Positions 24,155 to 36,660 of a DNA stretch of 64,000 bases are shown in pieces (positions within the stretch are counted from its first letter, which is position 1; each line of letters opens with the position of its first letter). The DNA is taken from assembly GCA_903813345.2 (NCBI GenBank), contig CAIIXF020000007.1:27874698-27938697 (forward strand), in the 5' to 3' direction. The notes beneath the pieces are model-generated. The model did not search any database and had not been told where the DNA came from. It was given only the letters and a program-made list of their open reading frames with translations. Source of the stretch: Owenia fusiformis. Its lineage: Eukaryota; Annelida; Polychaeta; Sabellida; Oweniidae. The position numbers were made by a program, and so were the translations under genes.

Positions 24155-24707
24155 TGCGTCATTCCTAATGCTCCTACTGACATTTACACGAAATGACACT
24201 TACATTCATGGTTCACAACTAAATACATTGCCCTCTGAACTTAGAATTATTTTAAAGCTTCAAACATGTAACAATGTGTCTGGTTTCCAAAACATCTCTT
24301 TAAATCTTGCGGGAATTCACAGACTCATTTTGAAAAATGAAATGTAAGGTATGTATGGATACTATTAAGTTGAAATAAAACAGCGTGCACAGGACCTACA
24401 CTATAATATTACATAAAATGATGTCATATTAGTTAGAAAATAGAAAACATTTGACAATAGTTAGTGCAATACGCAAATCACAAGAAGAATGTAGAGGACC
24501 TCCCTTCTAGTACAATGAAACAGTTTCAAAGTCTAAAAGTCAAGGTGAAGGAGAATGAATACCAGATTGACTGAGAAAGGAAAATACCAACATTCAAGGA
24601 GGCTGTGAAAACATTCTTCATCGTGTCCACTAAAGACTATATCCTTAGCTTCATCTTCATTCTTTCAATTTACAATTAATCTCTGAACTCACCGAGCCAA
24701 TCGTCAG

Positions 24708-24920
24708 AATTTGTCATTGTTTCCCACGCCAAGCACCCCCCCCACACAACCCCAAAACTACTGTTAACATTGCTCCTTATATTATATTTCATTAAGTTCC
24801 ATCAATTCTTCTATAATGCCATGCATGTATTTGGCGATTGAAGATTTTGTAAATGTTTTGTAATGAATGAGGATAATTAATAAATAAATAAATAATAATA
24901 AAAAAAAAAATTTGTCATTG
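24708..24920 (+). mobile_element. Short retroposon insertion with poly(A) tail and 12-bp target-site duplication
   Basis: AATTTGTCATTG occurs at 24708-24719 and again at 24909-24920, directly after an A-rich tail (TAAATAAATAAATAATAATA then poly-A). The 189-bp insert between them starts with a C-rich segment and ends in TTTTGTAATGAATGAGG before the tail. This is the signature of target-primed reverse transcription: either a SINE or a strongly 5'-truncated LINE. No reading frame remains. Confidence 0.75.
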
Positions 24921-26870
24921 AAATATGGATCACTTTTCCCCTCTTGTCTGTCGTTTGCAACTTTGGAAAGTTCAAGATAAACAGCCAGAGTTATTGCAAT
25001 GGTTCTTGACCATCATTCATAAAGTCAGTATACCTAGCACACTCAGGCCACTGAGACAGACAGGTCTGCTTGCAAACATAAAAGTCTAAGTGGAACATAT
25101 GCTGGTCATAACCATCACTAAATGAGATACAGGATACAGAAGAGGCTCTAAACCAGGGAATAATCTTGTTAAGGTCATGTTTTAAAATCTAAAATAGAGT
25201 GGAAAAAAGCTAAATTCGCGTGAAATAGAGTTAACAGACACAATATTCATACTCTAAATTGTATAGAAATAACAAAAAATCAGATATCTCATTCAGGTTT
25301 TAGAAAGAATTGGAAAGAAATGTACATAACTAAATGATATTTAAAACAAAGAAAGGCATGACCTTAAGGATGAAACAGATAAGCTTGAAAGACTGATATA
25401 AAACAGAGCTTTGGAGGCCATTAGGAAGCTGTAGGTGATTATCTCCATTCCCTACTAGTTCAAGGTGAATCAGGATTCCCCCAAAAGCCATCATTAAAAT
25501 ATCTGGTAACATTTGTTTTGACATGGGATTAGTGTGGTTAGATAAAGTCAATTGGAGTGAATTGGATGGTCATTTATTTACATCTGGACTCAATAGCTTG
25601 GTCTTGGAGTAGAGATTGATCATGAGGAATTGATGGAGAATTAACTGGTTCCACTTGAAGAGGTAAACATTTGTTTGGATTCCATGATTGTTCGCATGTT
25701 CCTTAGTCAATGTGCTCTTCGTTTCAATAAGTCCCAGAGGCTCTGTGGCATCCTGATCTATCAAATTATTCCATATGTCTGTACAGTATAGAGCCACGTA
25801 GTGTCTGTTTGAGATCATTTTTGTTTTAAATAGTGAAGAAATAATTTGCATAAATATGATACTATATGATACAATGATACTGATTAGTGCAAATGTACTT
25901 ATTTTCAGTAAAATTTAAAAAAAAAATTTTTATCATGCATACAAATTCATTTATCGTGCATTCAGAGGGCAAAATTGTATTTCAGCTACAAAAACTGAGA
26001 ACTTTCTGAGAATAGTTACACTTAGTGTAGTGAATTAGAATAAATTATCACTATCTCTTCAGTCAGCAATAAAGGTTATCTGGGCAGTCACAATAATTAA
26101 TCCAATCTCAGATAGAGTGGTCAGTTGATAGTGATTTGTTGTGGCAAGTGGGTTTTCCTGGAGAGGTTCTCAGCTCAAGTTTCAAAGAACTCACTGTTCA
26201 ATGTTCAGGAACAGGCCTTCTGGGACATTGTGTACACCAAAATGCTGATACTGTCAACCAGTGGCTGATCAAGAACAATTCTGGAAATTGACAAGGGGTC
26301 GAAAAGGTGTTTGAAAATCCCTTCTTGTGTTTGCATGTGAAAATTAGTCAATCTCTTACTGGGAACCCATTTTCTAATTATTTTAGGCCCATTTTCTCAA
26401 AAGCCAATTGTCTCAAATATTTTGATTTTATATTCTTTTTGAAAACGAGGCCCGAAGATCCATTTTTAGGCCAAAAATGAAAAAATTAAAGCCACCTCAG
26501 ACGATGACCAAATACTCAAGAGCAACAATAGTGCAACAAAAACACGCTTTGTATATTTACTTACTGAATTCCTTGGTGTTAAACATGCACTCAATATAGG
26601 CTCAAGTCACACTAAGGGGTATCTATTCGTACTTGGGAGGCAAGAGGCAACACCCATGGTCCCAACAGCTCAACAGTAACTGAAAATAAATAATACAACT
26701 TGAATAAATTTCGAACGGAATGCGTGACATATCCGTAATTCGCGTGAAAAGTCCGAACGAACTGCGTACATTTTTTTCCCGTCGTTCGTATTTTTGCTGT
26801 GTAGACGATCTTTTTTAGAAAATTTTCTACAGAAATATTTTTGCTTGACAATTACCAGGTAAAATGCGTA
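24921..26870. other. Intergenic DNA without a supported gene
   Basis: Short minus-strand open frames (25330-25551, 25570-25851) have no recognisable domain. A loose relative of the AGGCC-rich element sits near 26385-26510. Confidence 0.3.
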
Positions 26871-26897
26871 TTTGCGTGACATTTTCTGTCACGCAAA
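26871..26897. repeat. Perfect hairpin TTTGCGTGAC / GTCACGCAAA
   Basis: Ten-base arms separated by seven bases. It lies in a patch (26700-26960) with unusually frequent TGCGTGAC, GCGGGAC and CGTGA words, which stands out from the AT-rich surroundings and may be the remains of a mobile element. Confidence 0.5.
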
Positions 26898-27408
26898 AAT
26901 AACTGGCGTGACTTCAAATTATTCAGCAAATGCGGGACAAATACGCAAATTGCGGGACAGTTGACAGGCCTGCTGTATGGCCCCGTAAAATGTGGTACTC
27001 TACAGTACTGTAGACTACAATAGTACCATATGACCGAAAAATGTACGACACCATAATCAAATCGTACCACATGGTACCATACTCTTAATGTACCTTACAG
27101 TACTATATGATTTCAGAGTGTGGATTGGAAGTGTTTGTTTTCACATTAATTCCTTCTAACATGGACAATGAATACTAGAGCACATTGTGAATATTCTAGC
27201 TTGGGTGGTTCGGATCAATTATCTTTAGTAGATTTCTGGCTATTTTGGTAGTCTTGTAATAGGAGTGAACTCTCGTTTACGTATCTTTATGTTGCATATA
27301 GGGCACCTTGACCCGCATTAGGAACAAGAAGATACTGAGCAATTTAAGCAAGTCATTCACACTGTGAAGGGAGAAAGAAAACATGTTGCATCTGAAAAAA
27401 AGATGAAG

Positions 27409-27885
27409 ATTCTATAGCATCTGGATTATATGACTGCTGTAAGGGCTGAAGCATTACATCTGGTAGAATGGGGGGGGGGGGATTTCAGGGATACTAAAAA
27501 ATAACCAATATACCTTATTATGCTTAGAGGAGTTCTATACCATATTTCAATAGACCTCCTTCCCCTTCAATTCCCTCAATCAGATTATTCTATATGATTC
27601 TATAGCATCTGGATTATAGGACTGCTGTAAGGGCTGAAGCATTACATCTGGGAGAATGGGGGATACTAAAAATCGTTAATACCTCTTTTAGAAGTTCTCA
27701 TACCTTATCTCGTTAGACCTTTATACCCATTTGAGGTATTATAATCAATATACCTTATTATGCTTAGGGGAGTTATATACCATATCCAAAACCTCCCAGT
27801 ACATAACCCTTATTTATTATGCTTGGGGAGTTGTATACCATATTTCAATAGACCTCCTCCCCCTTTCCCTCAACCAGATTATTTT
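27409..27885. repeat. Locally duplicated block, about 190-bp period
   Basis: A segment starting GATTCTATAGCATCTGGATT occurs at about 27409 and again at about 27597. The following part, containing ATACCTTATTATGCTTAG and TTTCAATAGACCTCC, occurs near 27510 and again, rearranged, near 27745 and 27810. The copies are interrupted by a poly-G run at 27470-27480. No coding content. Confidence 0.65.
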
Positions 27886-30800
27886 TGTTCAGGAACAGCT
27901 TGACCCAAATTCCCAGAACACTTTTCTCTCTTATCTAAATTGTATTTTCTTAAACCCACAATGTTTCTAAATATAAGAATTACCAAAACACAGGTGCAGG
28001 CCTACATATTCTTTGTACAGACATGGGCTTCTCTTGAAAGCCCATGGTACAGACAAATCCCAACATATATTTTCCCAAATATTCTGAACCTTGAATAAAT
28101 ACTAAGATTAAAAATTTCTCGATTCCCAAGATCTAATTCATGCCGCTCTTTGAACATACTGGTTGCAGATTGGGGAAATCAAAGACTAGACCTGACATTT
28201 GAAACTTGCCCATGTGGATTTGAAGGCTTAACAGGTGAACGTTTTTACACAATTTGAAGCAAATAAAGCGATTTTCCTGTTTTCTAAAGCATCAATTTAG
28301 TGACAGGCATCACATCACAAGTCAAAATAGACAATGTAAGACAGAATTGAAAAACAGGCCCAAACCTTCTGAAAAAGAGCCTTTAAAAAGGGGACCAAGG
28401 GGATTTTAAACAAATGTTTCAGTCTCTCACAGTGTCAATTTTCAGAGCCAGTCATGATGTACATGTATTATCTCAACGAAAATCCTCTTAGTCAAATGTA
28501 ATCAAATAATTTAATTTATCTTATTATTTTATATTTTAAGTTGTTAAGGTAGGCCTAGTCAGACAACTCTTTGAGCCTGTATTTGTACATGAACTAACTC
28601 AACAAGTAAAAGGTGCAAATTAAAGGGGCGCTAAAAAATTGAACTAAACTCAACAAGTAAAAGGTGATTGTAAGAGAAATATTATCATTCTTTGCAGTCA
28701 CTTTAAATTTCAGTACTGCAAGACATTACTCCAAAAATAGCAGTTGACTTTTGATTTGCATTATTATACATCAAAATATTTTTTAATGGAAATCTGCACT
28801 AAAGCAATCAACAAGTTAATTTCTAGTTTGGCACATTAACAGCCTAGCACTGTGAGAGAGCAGTGTAAATGTCAGAATACCAGTGAATTAGTAATTTCTA
28901 GATTTATTTTATGGCTTTTTTCTGTTAATGTAGGCAGAAACACTATTTTGTAAATGGCACATACACATAGAACTTCAGTGAATCAGTTTTAAGCTTAATT
29001 CATCTTGTTTTTAGTTTGATTCATATCCGTTAGGCAATTGATGTTGGACATGCTCAAAGAACATGCAATTATGTACAGTATGCACAAGTGTCAAAGGGAA
29101 AGGAGCAAATATTGTCTCAGAACCCAGCAGGAAAAAGAAAACATCTAAGTATACACTAGTCCAGGAAAACAAACCCCAACTATCCCAAGCTATGTATAAA
29201 AAGAACCAATGTCTTATACCCCCCAGCATTCAAGTTCCACTATCACAATCAAGGACCATAACACCAAGGAACATTTCATTCTTACTGAAGCTATTACAAT
29301 ACATGTTGAAGAATACATAAAAATTGATAACCAATACTCATAACATCAAAAATAGTTGTAGATACTAGTATTCATACTAGATAAGGCATTCTGTGTCAAA
29401 TGATGTTGGACAGACAAAATCAAGTCTTGGAGTCCATAACATTAAATTTCATCACATCAGATCAGGTCAGTATCGTATGTGTGGAGGAATGGTGTCTATT
29501 ACAGACAGGTGTTCACTTGAGAGAGGTGTTCACTAAATGGCTTGATTTATTCTTTTCATTTCAAGATTATTCACCTTCCATCACCCACACAAACTCAGCC
29601 ACCATACTGTACATAACCTAAAAGTCAAAACAACAGAAGACAGAAATAATATTATGAAAATAGAGTAGGGAGGTAAAGTAGAAATTGCAGGAATGAAAAT
29701 GGAATTCTGGATTCAAGTATACAAACCTGGATTTGGTAGCAATTGATTCAATATCAAATTAGACACTGTCTCAGCTTTATTTATTTCACCCAGCCTCCCT
29801 TCCACTTGAAACACAAGCATATAGTGAATATTCTTGAAAGATATAAAATTGTAGAAGAAACCTAAATACCTAAAACCTGGTTTAACAGACACCCTCTTAT
29901 CTGTTGTTGTGAGAGACAAAGGGGGCACAGATATTGTGATGCTCAATAAATATTGCCTCGCATTTCAGGTCTATCAGAGAGGAATGGGCTGGTGCTATAC
30001 TGAAACCCACACAAATTCCATATCGTTTTAAACATCAGGCCCAAAGATTACAGGCAACACTTTGAAGATTATGGACAACAATTTAAAGATCATGGGCAAT
30101 GTTATTAAGATTATAGGCAACATTTTGAAGGTTATGGCAATGTTCTGAAATAGTCATGCACTTATCTCTAGACCCCCATCTACTTCTCCCATATGGAGGT
30201 GGGGTGTATATGCGGGGGGGGGTTACTAGTCCTTGAAGCAAGACTACATTTTGAGGATTACAAGCAATTTTATTTATATCATTAATTCAATATTTCACGA
30301 TGTTGATTTTGTTTGATAGACTGCTGGAATGCCTGCAAGCTACTTGAACATGTTTATGTTGAACCTTTTATTCTATTTTAGAATAAGAAGTCAGTTTGTC
30401 AGTCTCTGCACCAAGGTGTTATCAAGCAAGATGAAAACATTGAATCAGCTCAAGAGAGGAAAATTCCATCCACATCACCAGGGACCCTTTTTCAATATTT
30501 TGACCCATTTTTCAAAAAGTGCTAATGAATGAGGCATATTTTAAAAATGAGGCCAAAAAGGCCCATGTTTGAAAAATCGACCACTGGGCCCCCTCCAAAA
30601 GGCCCATGATCTTCTATTTATTTATCCATTTGTTTATTTGCATTTTTAACATAATACATTGAATGTTTCATATTCCCTGAATAACCACCCTTGAAACCAT
30701 GATCTCCATCGTGGTAAGCCACGCCCTCTCCATCTCTATCCATCTGCGATACAACAGAGAGAGATGCTATGAGTATCAGAATGCATGATCTCTATCAAAA

Positions 30801-30940
30801 TGAGAATGTACATATACTCGTACTAATTCAATTAAGCTTATAGCATATCAATTAACACTTCAATCAACACTGAATAATCTGAAACTTATAATTCTCTAAT
30901 CCTAGCACAGTAGTGCACATTGCACATGTACATCAATTGG
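27886..30940. other. Intergenic DNA without a supported gene
   Basis: Open frames here are short and featureless. Near 30050-30140 there are four loose repeats of GATTATAGGCAACATTTTGA, and a G-run lies at 30214-30222. Confidence 0.3.
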
Positions 30941-31473
30941 ACTGGTGATCCACTCGATTACGCTGGTTACCGAAACACTCATTTCGGTAACAAAATGTTG
31001 GAACGTCGAAAGTACGATTTTTCTTTTTTCCTTATTTCACACGTTGTAGGCAGAATCCCCACGACATTTTTTCACACAAACATGTCAGTATCATATAATT
31101 TAGAAAAGGTACATATTTGCGAAAAAATAGCTCAGAAGACAACAGAATCGTCGAATTAAATCCTCAACTAAAGTTACAGAAACGGTATTGGTTAAAAGTG
31201 CAGATCTTAACTGTTTTTCGAAATACCGTTTCTCTAACTTAAGTGAGGGATTAAACCAGCGATTCTGTTGTCTTCTGAACTATATGTTCGCAAATATGTA
31301 CATTTTCTTAAACATATGATACTGTCTGATATAAGTTTGTGATAGAAATGTCGTGGGATTCTGCCTACAACATGTGAAATAAGGAAAAAAGAAAAATCGT
31401 ACCTTCGAGGTTCCGACATTTTGTTACCGAAACGAACATTTCGGTAACCAGCGTAATCGAGTGGATCACCAGT
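30941..31473. mobile_element. 533-bp foldback element with about 250-bp arms
   Basis: ACTGGTGATCCACTCGATTA at the left end is mirrored exactly by TAATCGAGTGGATCACCAGT at the right end, and the pairing continues almost to the centre (about 31206). Each end also holds a small inner hairpin (GGTTACCGAAA ... TTTCGGTAAC). The open frames on both strands are mirror images (DFSFFLISHVVGRIP read from either arm), which shows they are a by-product of the inverted repeat rather than coding. Confidence 0.9.
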
Positions 31474-33921
31474 GAATGGTGAGTGAATGCTGAACCTTTC
31501 ATCAGTGAATTTATATGCAAATACCTTGAAAAGTAGACAATTTTGTAGACTGTACTTTTCAAAATATATCAGTGGTCAGTCAAACATAATAGACGTGTGG
31601 ACAATAACCCATGGAAACAATAGATGTGGACAATAAACACGTGGACTCCAAACCTTCAGATAAAACCTCGTAATAAAATAGACATCAGAATCTAAACATT
31701 CAAAACAGTATGTCAAGGTGCAGTTTTTGACATGCTGGGTAAAATTTTCAGAATTACACCTGTTCTGGTTCTCAAATTCTCATGTTTGCTTTACCAAGGG
31801 GCCCTCATACGTAGGATATCATGTGGTGAGGGAAATTAATAAGAGATATGTGAAAGTTATATGTTACAGATATCCCAGTGAAAACACAGTTGGCATTCTA
31901 ATCTTTTTTGACTTCTCTTCTTTACTTCTTTGTCACCTTGTTTTGGGGTCATAATATTTTCTGATTTTGGGATGTTGGGGAATTTTTTAACAACTGTTGC
32001 AATACACTTTTTGGTAATCGATTTTTGGCTTTAAAATTAATATTTCTCATACTGGCATTTTTATTCTGCTTTTTGAAAAACCTTTCAATGGGTCTGTTCG
32101 AAATATATTTGGAGACCCACCTCCTTGTCTTTTGTGTGAAATTGCATGTGAAAATCAATCATGATAACACCCTTACTCTGTCTTCTCTATTATATCTCTA
32201 ATCTAATCACAATATGTGGACACTGAACATACTAAAGCTCTACCTCCAATGACAGATGATAGGGTCTAATCTATTTGTTATCACCAAGATGATGATCATC
32301 TGAACCTAGAATGCAAGGACCATGAAGACAATCAATCAGATAAATGAGAAATACTTCAAAGTTGATGAAACCATTAGCCTGACCAGTGTTACATATGCAG
32401 TTGATATTGCATTCCAAAACTGAATCAAGTGAATGAAAACCTCAACTTCTCTTCAGCCATTTTGTCCTGTTCTAAACATTTCACCAGGACAATATGAAGG
32501 TTTGGAGGTCAAGGAAGGTAGTAAAAATGGATGGGATTAAAATCTATTTGTTGTTGTGAGTCCTGATCTGGTATGAATTAAAACCAGAATAGCCATGTAT
32601 CAACCCCTCAATGAGGAGTATGTAAGGTGAAGAAATGAACATTATCATCAACCTGGACGAGGTTGATCTGGATTATTTCCCAAATATCAAATGATCATTT
32701 TTTAAGTCTTATACTATTGGTTGAGGAAACTCATTATAATTTAGAGTGGAGAATCCAATGGGTGGATTGAGGGTAGCATTACATGAAAATACTGTATCAT
32801 TGTTCAAGATTTGAAGATTCCTAATCATGATTCATTCAAGAAACTACTTCCAGATGCGATGGTGGTCATGATTTGAATCATACAATACAATAAAAAATTG
32901 TGGAATAAGCAAGGAATAAAGCAAACAGGAATGTTGTGAACATTATAAACAGTATAGAAAGGCAAAAATAAGACAGTTCTTTTAAATATAAGAGGGAAAT
33001 CATAGGAATTATATTTGCCATTACTTCATGGGTATAGGTAAGCATAGGTGGAAATATCATATCATGTATCAATTGGTCAATTCTGCCTATGGTGAGCTCA
33101 CTTGCAGCTGTTATTCTCAGATCAAGTTAAGGGTGCGGATAGACATGATCTAAGCCATTTGAATCATTATCCGTTTCCTGCTCTTACCTGCTGTCTGTCT
33201 GGTGTATGTGTTGTATATGATGTACTGTAATGGTTGATCATGGTAACTGTTTCCTGTTGCACCTCATCATTGAACCTCATCATTTGATCACAGAGCTTAT
33301 TACTGCATTCAATGATGCTATTGCAGCCTGGACCATCCCAACAAGTGTTAAAGGGACATACCATGATTTTACCTATAATTTAAAACCCCTGAGAGTAATA
33401 AATACTATATATGAGTATGTCATATTAAGAGATTAAAAAATAAAATGTGGTTCAAAAGTGAAGAAAAAATAAAACAAACGCCTCACCAGGATTCTCTAAT
33501 TTCAACCTCTAAAGTCTTGGAGAGTCGCTTTAAATCAAATATAAATGAAAATAAGTAAGCAATAACAAACAATAATTTCTGATTTGATGATATTGAAGCT
33601 TAAAGTGTCATTGTGACCAGACAAGAGGATGACATCAATGCAATTGATGAGAAAGAGCATGCCACTGACCTATCAGTGGTAATATTATGAGGTTTTGGAG
33701 GTAATGAGCTTGCACTTTTCTCACATTTGGCATTATTCTTGTTCATGAATTATTACTCATCCAAATTATTCTTGCACTTACCATGTGTTCGCCTGTATGA
33801 GTTACTACCAGACAACCTCTTTACAGTATGTTCTCATTTATTATGAGGCAAAGACGATTGGGTTGAATAATTCTCCCTAAAATTACAAAAAAACTGTTAA
33901 TTGTGATCAGAAAAATAAATA
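31474..33921. other. Intergenic DNA without a supported gene
   Basis: No coding region that I can support on either strand. Confidence 0.3.
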
Positions 33922-34042
33922 AAAGGCATTAACAAACAAAATGTCACTACCTTTCATTTGTTACAAACACCAAACTCCAAACCCCAAATACCAACTGCTG
34001 AACTCTGCCAAGATAAAAGTTGAAGACTATAACAACATAATA
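33922..34042. repeat. Dispersed short inverted-repeat element, copy 3 (truncated)
   Basis: Begins AAGGCATTAACAAACAAA then ATGTCACTACC and shares TTTGTTACA and AAGTTGAAG blocks with copy 1 at 12302, but the right-hand GGTGGTGACAT end is missing. Confidence 0.55.
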
Positions 34043-34503
34043 AAGATGATCACAGAATACCCTGAGGCCAAGTTGTAGTTGCATGAAACTCTTTTTAAGG
34101 AGATTAAATAGCGAATGGGGTAGAAAAATATCAGACTTATGTATATATCTGAGTTAAAGTCACTATCAGTATTCATACATTATTTGGAATTTCAAAAATA
34201 ATGTATACACAGCATTTAATAATGTTACATAAGATACCAACATAATGCTAGTATCTGAATGATTTCTAAAATGTTTGGGTACAGAAATACTGATAATGTC
34301 ATGGAGATCATCACTCATCAAGTGTACTTTGGAGGCTTTTTGTTGTGCAGGATATGGCTGTGATAAGACAAACATGGAGTCATATGGTTAATTAGTGGCG
34401 GTGATTCGGTTTATGTTTTTGGGTACAATCGTTGTTAAAACTGCCAGAAACAAACCAATCAGATAAGGGAAGGGTGAATACATGTAAATAAAATGTTTAG
34501 CAC

Positions 34504-35002
34504 ATCCTCCATCGATTTCAAGTAATATCATATCCTTCCTCTATTTCAGAAGATATCATATCCTTCCTCTATTTCAAAGGATATCATATTCTCCCTTTAT
34601 TTCAAGCAACATAATATCCTCCATCGATTTCAAGTAACATCATATCCTTCCTCTATTTCAGAAGATATCATATCCTTCCTCTATTTCAAAAGATATCATA
34701 TTCTCACTTTATTTCAAGCAACATAATATCCTCCATCTATTTCAAGCAATATCATATCCTTCCTCTGTTTCAGAAGATATCATATCCTTCCTCGATTTCA
34801 AACGATATCATATACTCCCTTTATTTCAAGCAACATAATATCCTCCATCTATTTCAAGCAATATCATATCCTTCCCCCATTTCAAAAGATATACCTTCCC
34901 TCTATTTCAAAGGATATCATGTTCTCCCTCTATTTCAAGCAACATAATATCCTCCCTCAATTTCAAAAGATATCATATCTTCCCTCTATTTTAAAGGATA
35001 TG
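34504..35002. repeat. Minisatellite, about 28-bp unit with 112-bp higher-order period
   Basis: Units of the form CTCTATTTCAAAAGATATCA are repeated about 17 times. CCATCNATTT recurs at 34509, 34621, 34733 and 34845, an exact 112-bp spacing, so blocks of four subunits were amplified together. Non-coding. Confidence 0.85.
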
Positions 35003-35204
35003 AATTATGATTCTTACATATTTTTATTGTATTGTTTTGACAGAAATATGTGTCTGATTGTACATTGTTAAATAAGAAAAGCAATTATACAAAAGCAAAT
35101 GTTAAACACTGAATTATTTTAACCTTAGTTAACAATATGAAATATTAGGATGAATGTGTGAAAATTGAAGAATAATTGACCAACACATTTGTTTATTTCT
35201 GTAG

Positions 35205-35347
35205 ATTTCACCAGCTTCACCACAAGAGAGGATTAATGCATTACAAACAGTAGTATCTGGTGGGACTAACTTTTGAACAGATAGAACTAACCAAGCAAAC
35301 AAGACAACAATTTAGACTACAGTAAATGCAGGAATATTTCATTCCGG
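35205..35347 (+). other. Candidate 5' UTR exon of the giant-exon gene
   Basis: It is bounded by a good acceptor (TTTATTTCTGTAG) and a near-perfect donor (CCGG|GTAAGT). The region is not open throughout: one frame ends in TGA at about 35272-35274. A short ATG frame near its end (MQEYFIPG) would run into the giant exon out of frame. If spliced to 42713 it would be a leader exon with an upstream start codon. Linkage to the 42.7-kb exon is inference from the strong sites and the absence of any other gene between. Confidence 0.4.
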
Positions 35348-36014
35348 GTAAGTGAAATCAAGTGCCAGTATTCTTATTCAATGTAAGAGATACAAATGCA
35401 TCAATATATGGTTAATAAAACACAAACTAACAAACATAACCTTTTGATTACAATAAATGAAAATGAATATTTCGAGATTAACATATCAGTAATGATTTGA
35501 GATCTCAAGAAGGTACTACATGTATGTAATTTCATTTTTCAAGAAATGCTTCATCTTCACTCTTTGTATAAAAGACAATAACTTGACCTTGCCATATTCA
35601 CTCAGGTTTGGTGACCAATTCATGTTGCATGTTATCAGCCTAAAAACAATAAAATTGTCTTTCATCATCAGAGGGTAGTAGTATTATTATCAGGTCTTTT
35701 GCCTCAGGGTAGTAATGTTATGCAGTTGAGGCAGGGTTGAGTAATGAATTGATTTTCATCTTTTAATGTTGCCCATTGTGTTTCTGATTTCTTCTTATTA
35801 AGGTATACTTAAACTGAGCAAAATGTTTATACTTGATTAGACTCAACATCTGAACATATCCATATAACATTGGAATGTATCATGGTTTTTCCCTGGGAAA
35901 ACAGTTGCCCATCAATTAACATTATCTGTGTACCTTCAGTATGAGGAGGATCTTCAGTAGAGTATGGAGGGATACAATCTACTAGCTCATGTCTGGATAT
36001 AGATGCAGTGGAAC

Positions 36015-36094
36015 TTAGTGCACCGTGTATATCTTCTGTGGAGCGTCTCTTCCCTTAGTGCACCGTGTATATCTTCTGTGGAGCGTCTCTTCCC
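36015..36094. repeat. Exact 40-bp tandem duplication
   Basis: TTAGTGCACCGTGTATATCT and the next 20 bases are repeated once, immediately in tandem, essentially without differences, so the event is recent. Confidence 0.8.
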
Positions 36095-36586
36095 TGGCGT
36101 AATCTTATCTACTTGGTGAGTCAAACTTTTTGCAAATGTTCCCCAGTTTCAACATGCCTGGAAATATAGAAATAAACACTTATGAAATGTATGAATTAAG
36201 GTCACAACCCTGGGCATTAACGTGGCTACGTGATCTATTGAGTTCGCCTCTGCTGACATTATCTAATCTACCCAGTGGGCTGAAGCTCGATGCACTCATG
36301 AGTACATCTTGTATTTTAACAATACTGAAAATATTTACATATTTTGAAGCCAATTACTCCTTGGTAGGTATTTTCATCAGATATGAGAGTCACGTCCATT
36401 GGGGCCACCCTTTATGTCCTAAATGACCTAGTGTCCATCTTTGATGATAAAGCACAGAAGGAAACATTGGAAAAGAACAAAATAATACAAGCCCCTTTAG
36501 GATGTTTTATACAGATTAAGCTCTCTTCAATAAGAAAATCAAACCATTTGAAAGGATAACATAGTGTAGAATCACATACATGTAAT

Positions 36587-36660
36587 AGTCTTGCCTCAAG
36601 ACCCTGGACCCCCCGCTCCCTTTATCTACTTTAACGGGTCCAGCGTTTTGAAGCAAGACT
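36587..36660. repeat. 74-bp inverted repeat
   Basis: AGTCTTGCCTCAAGACCCTG at the left pairs with AGCGTTTTGAAGCAAGACT at the right, with GGACC / GGGTCC inside. A half-copy (CCTTGAAGCAAGACT) occurs near 30232-30246. It resembles a very short TIR element. Confidence 0.6.

Noticed and set aside
30920-31562. Open frames on both strands sharing DFSFFLISHVVGRIP
   Set aside because: Mirror images produced by a 533-bp inverted repeat, not independent coding regions.
36130-36426. 98-codon plus-strand frame upstream of the giant exon
   Set aside because: Considered as an N-terminal coding exon, but the giant exon has an in-frame TAA just before its ATG, so an upstream coding exon cannot feed that frame through the 42712 acceptor. 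No good flanking splice pair was seen.
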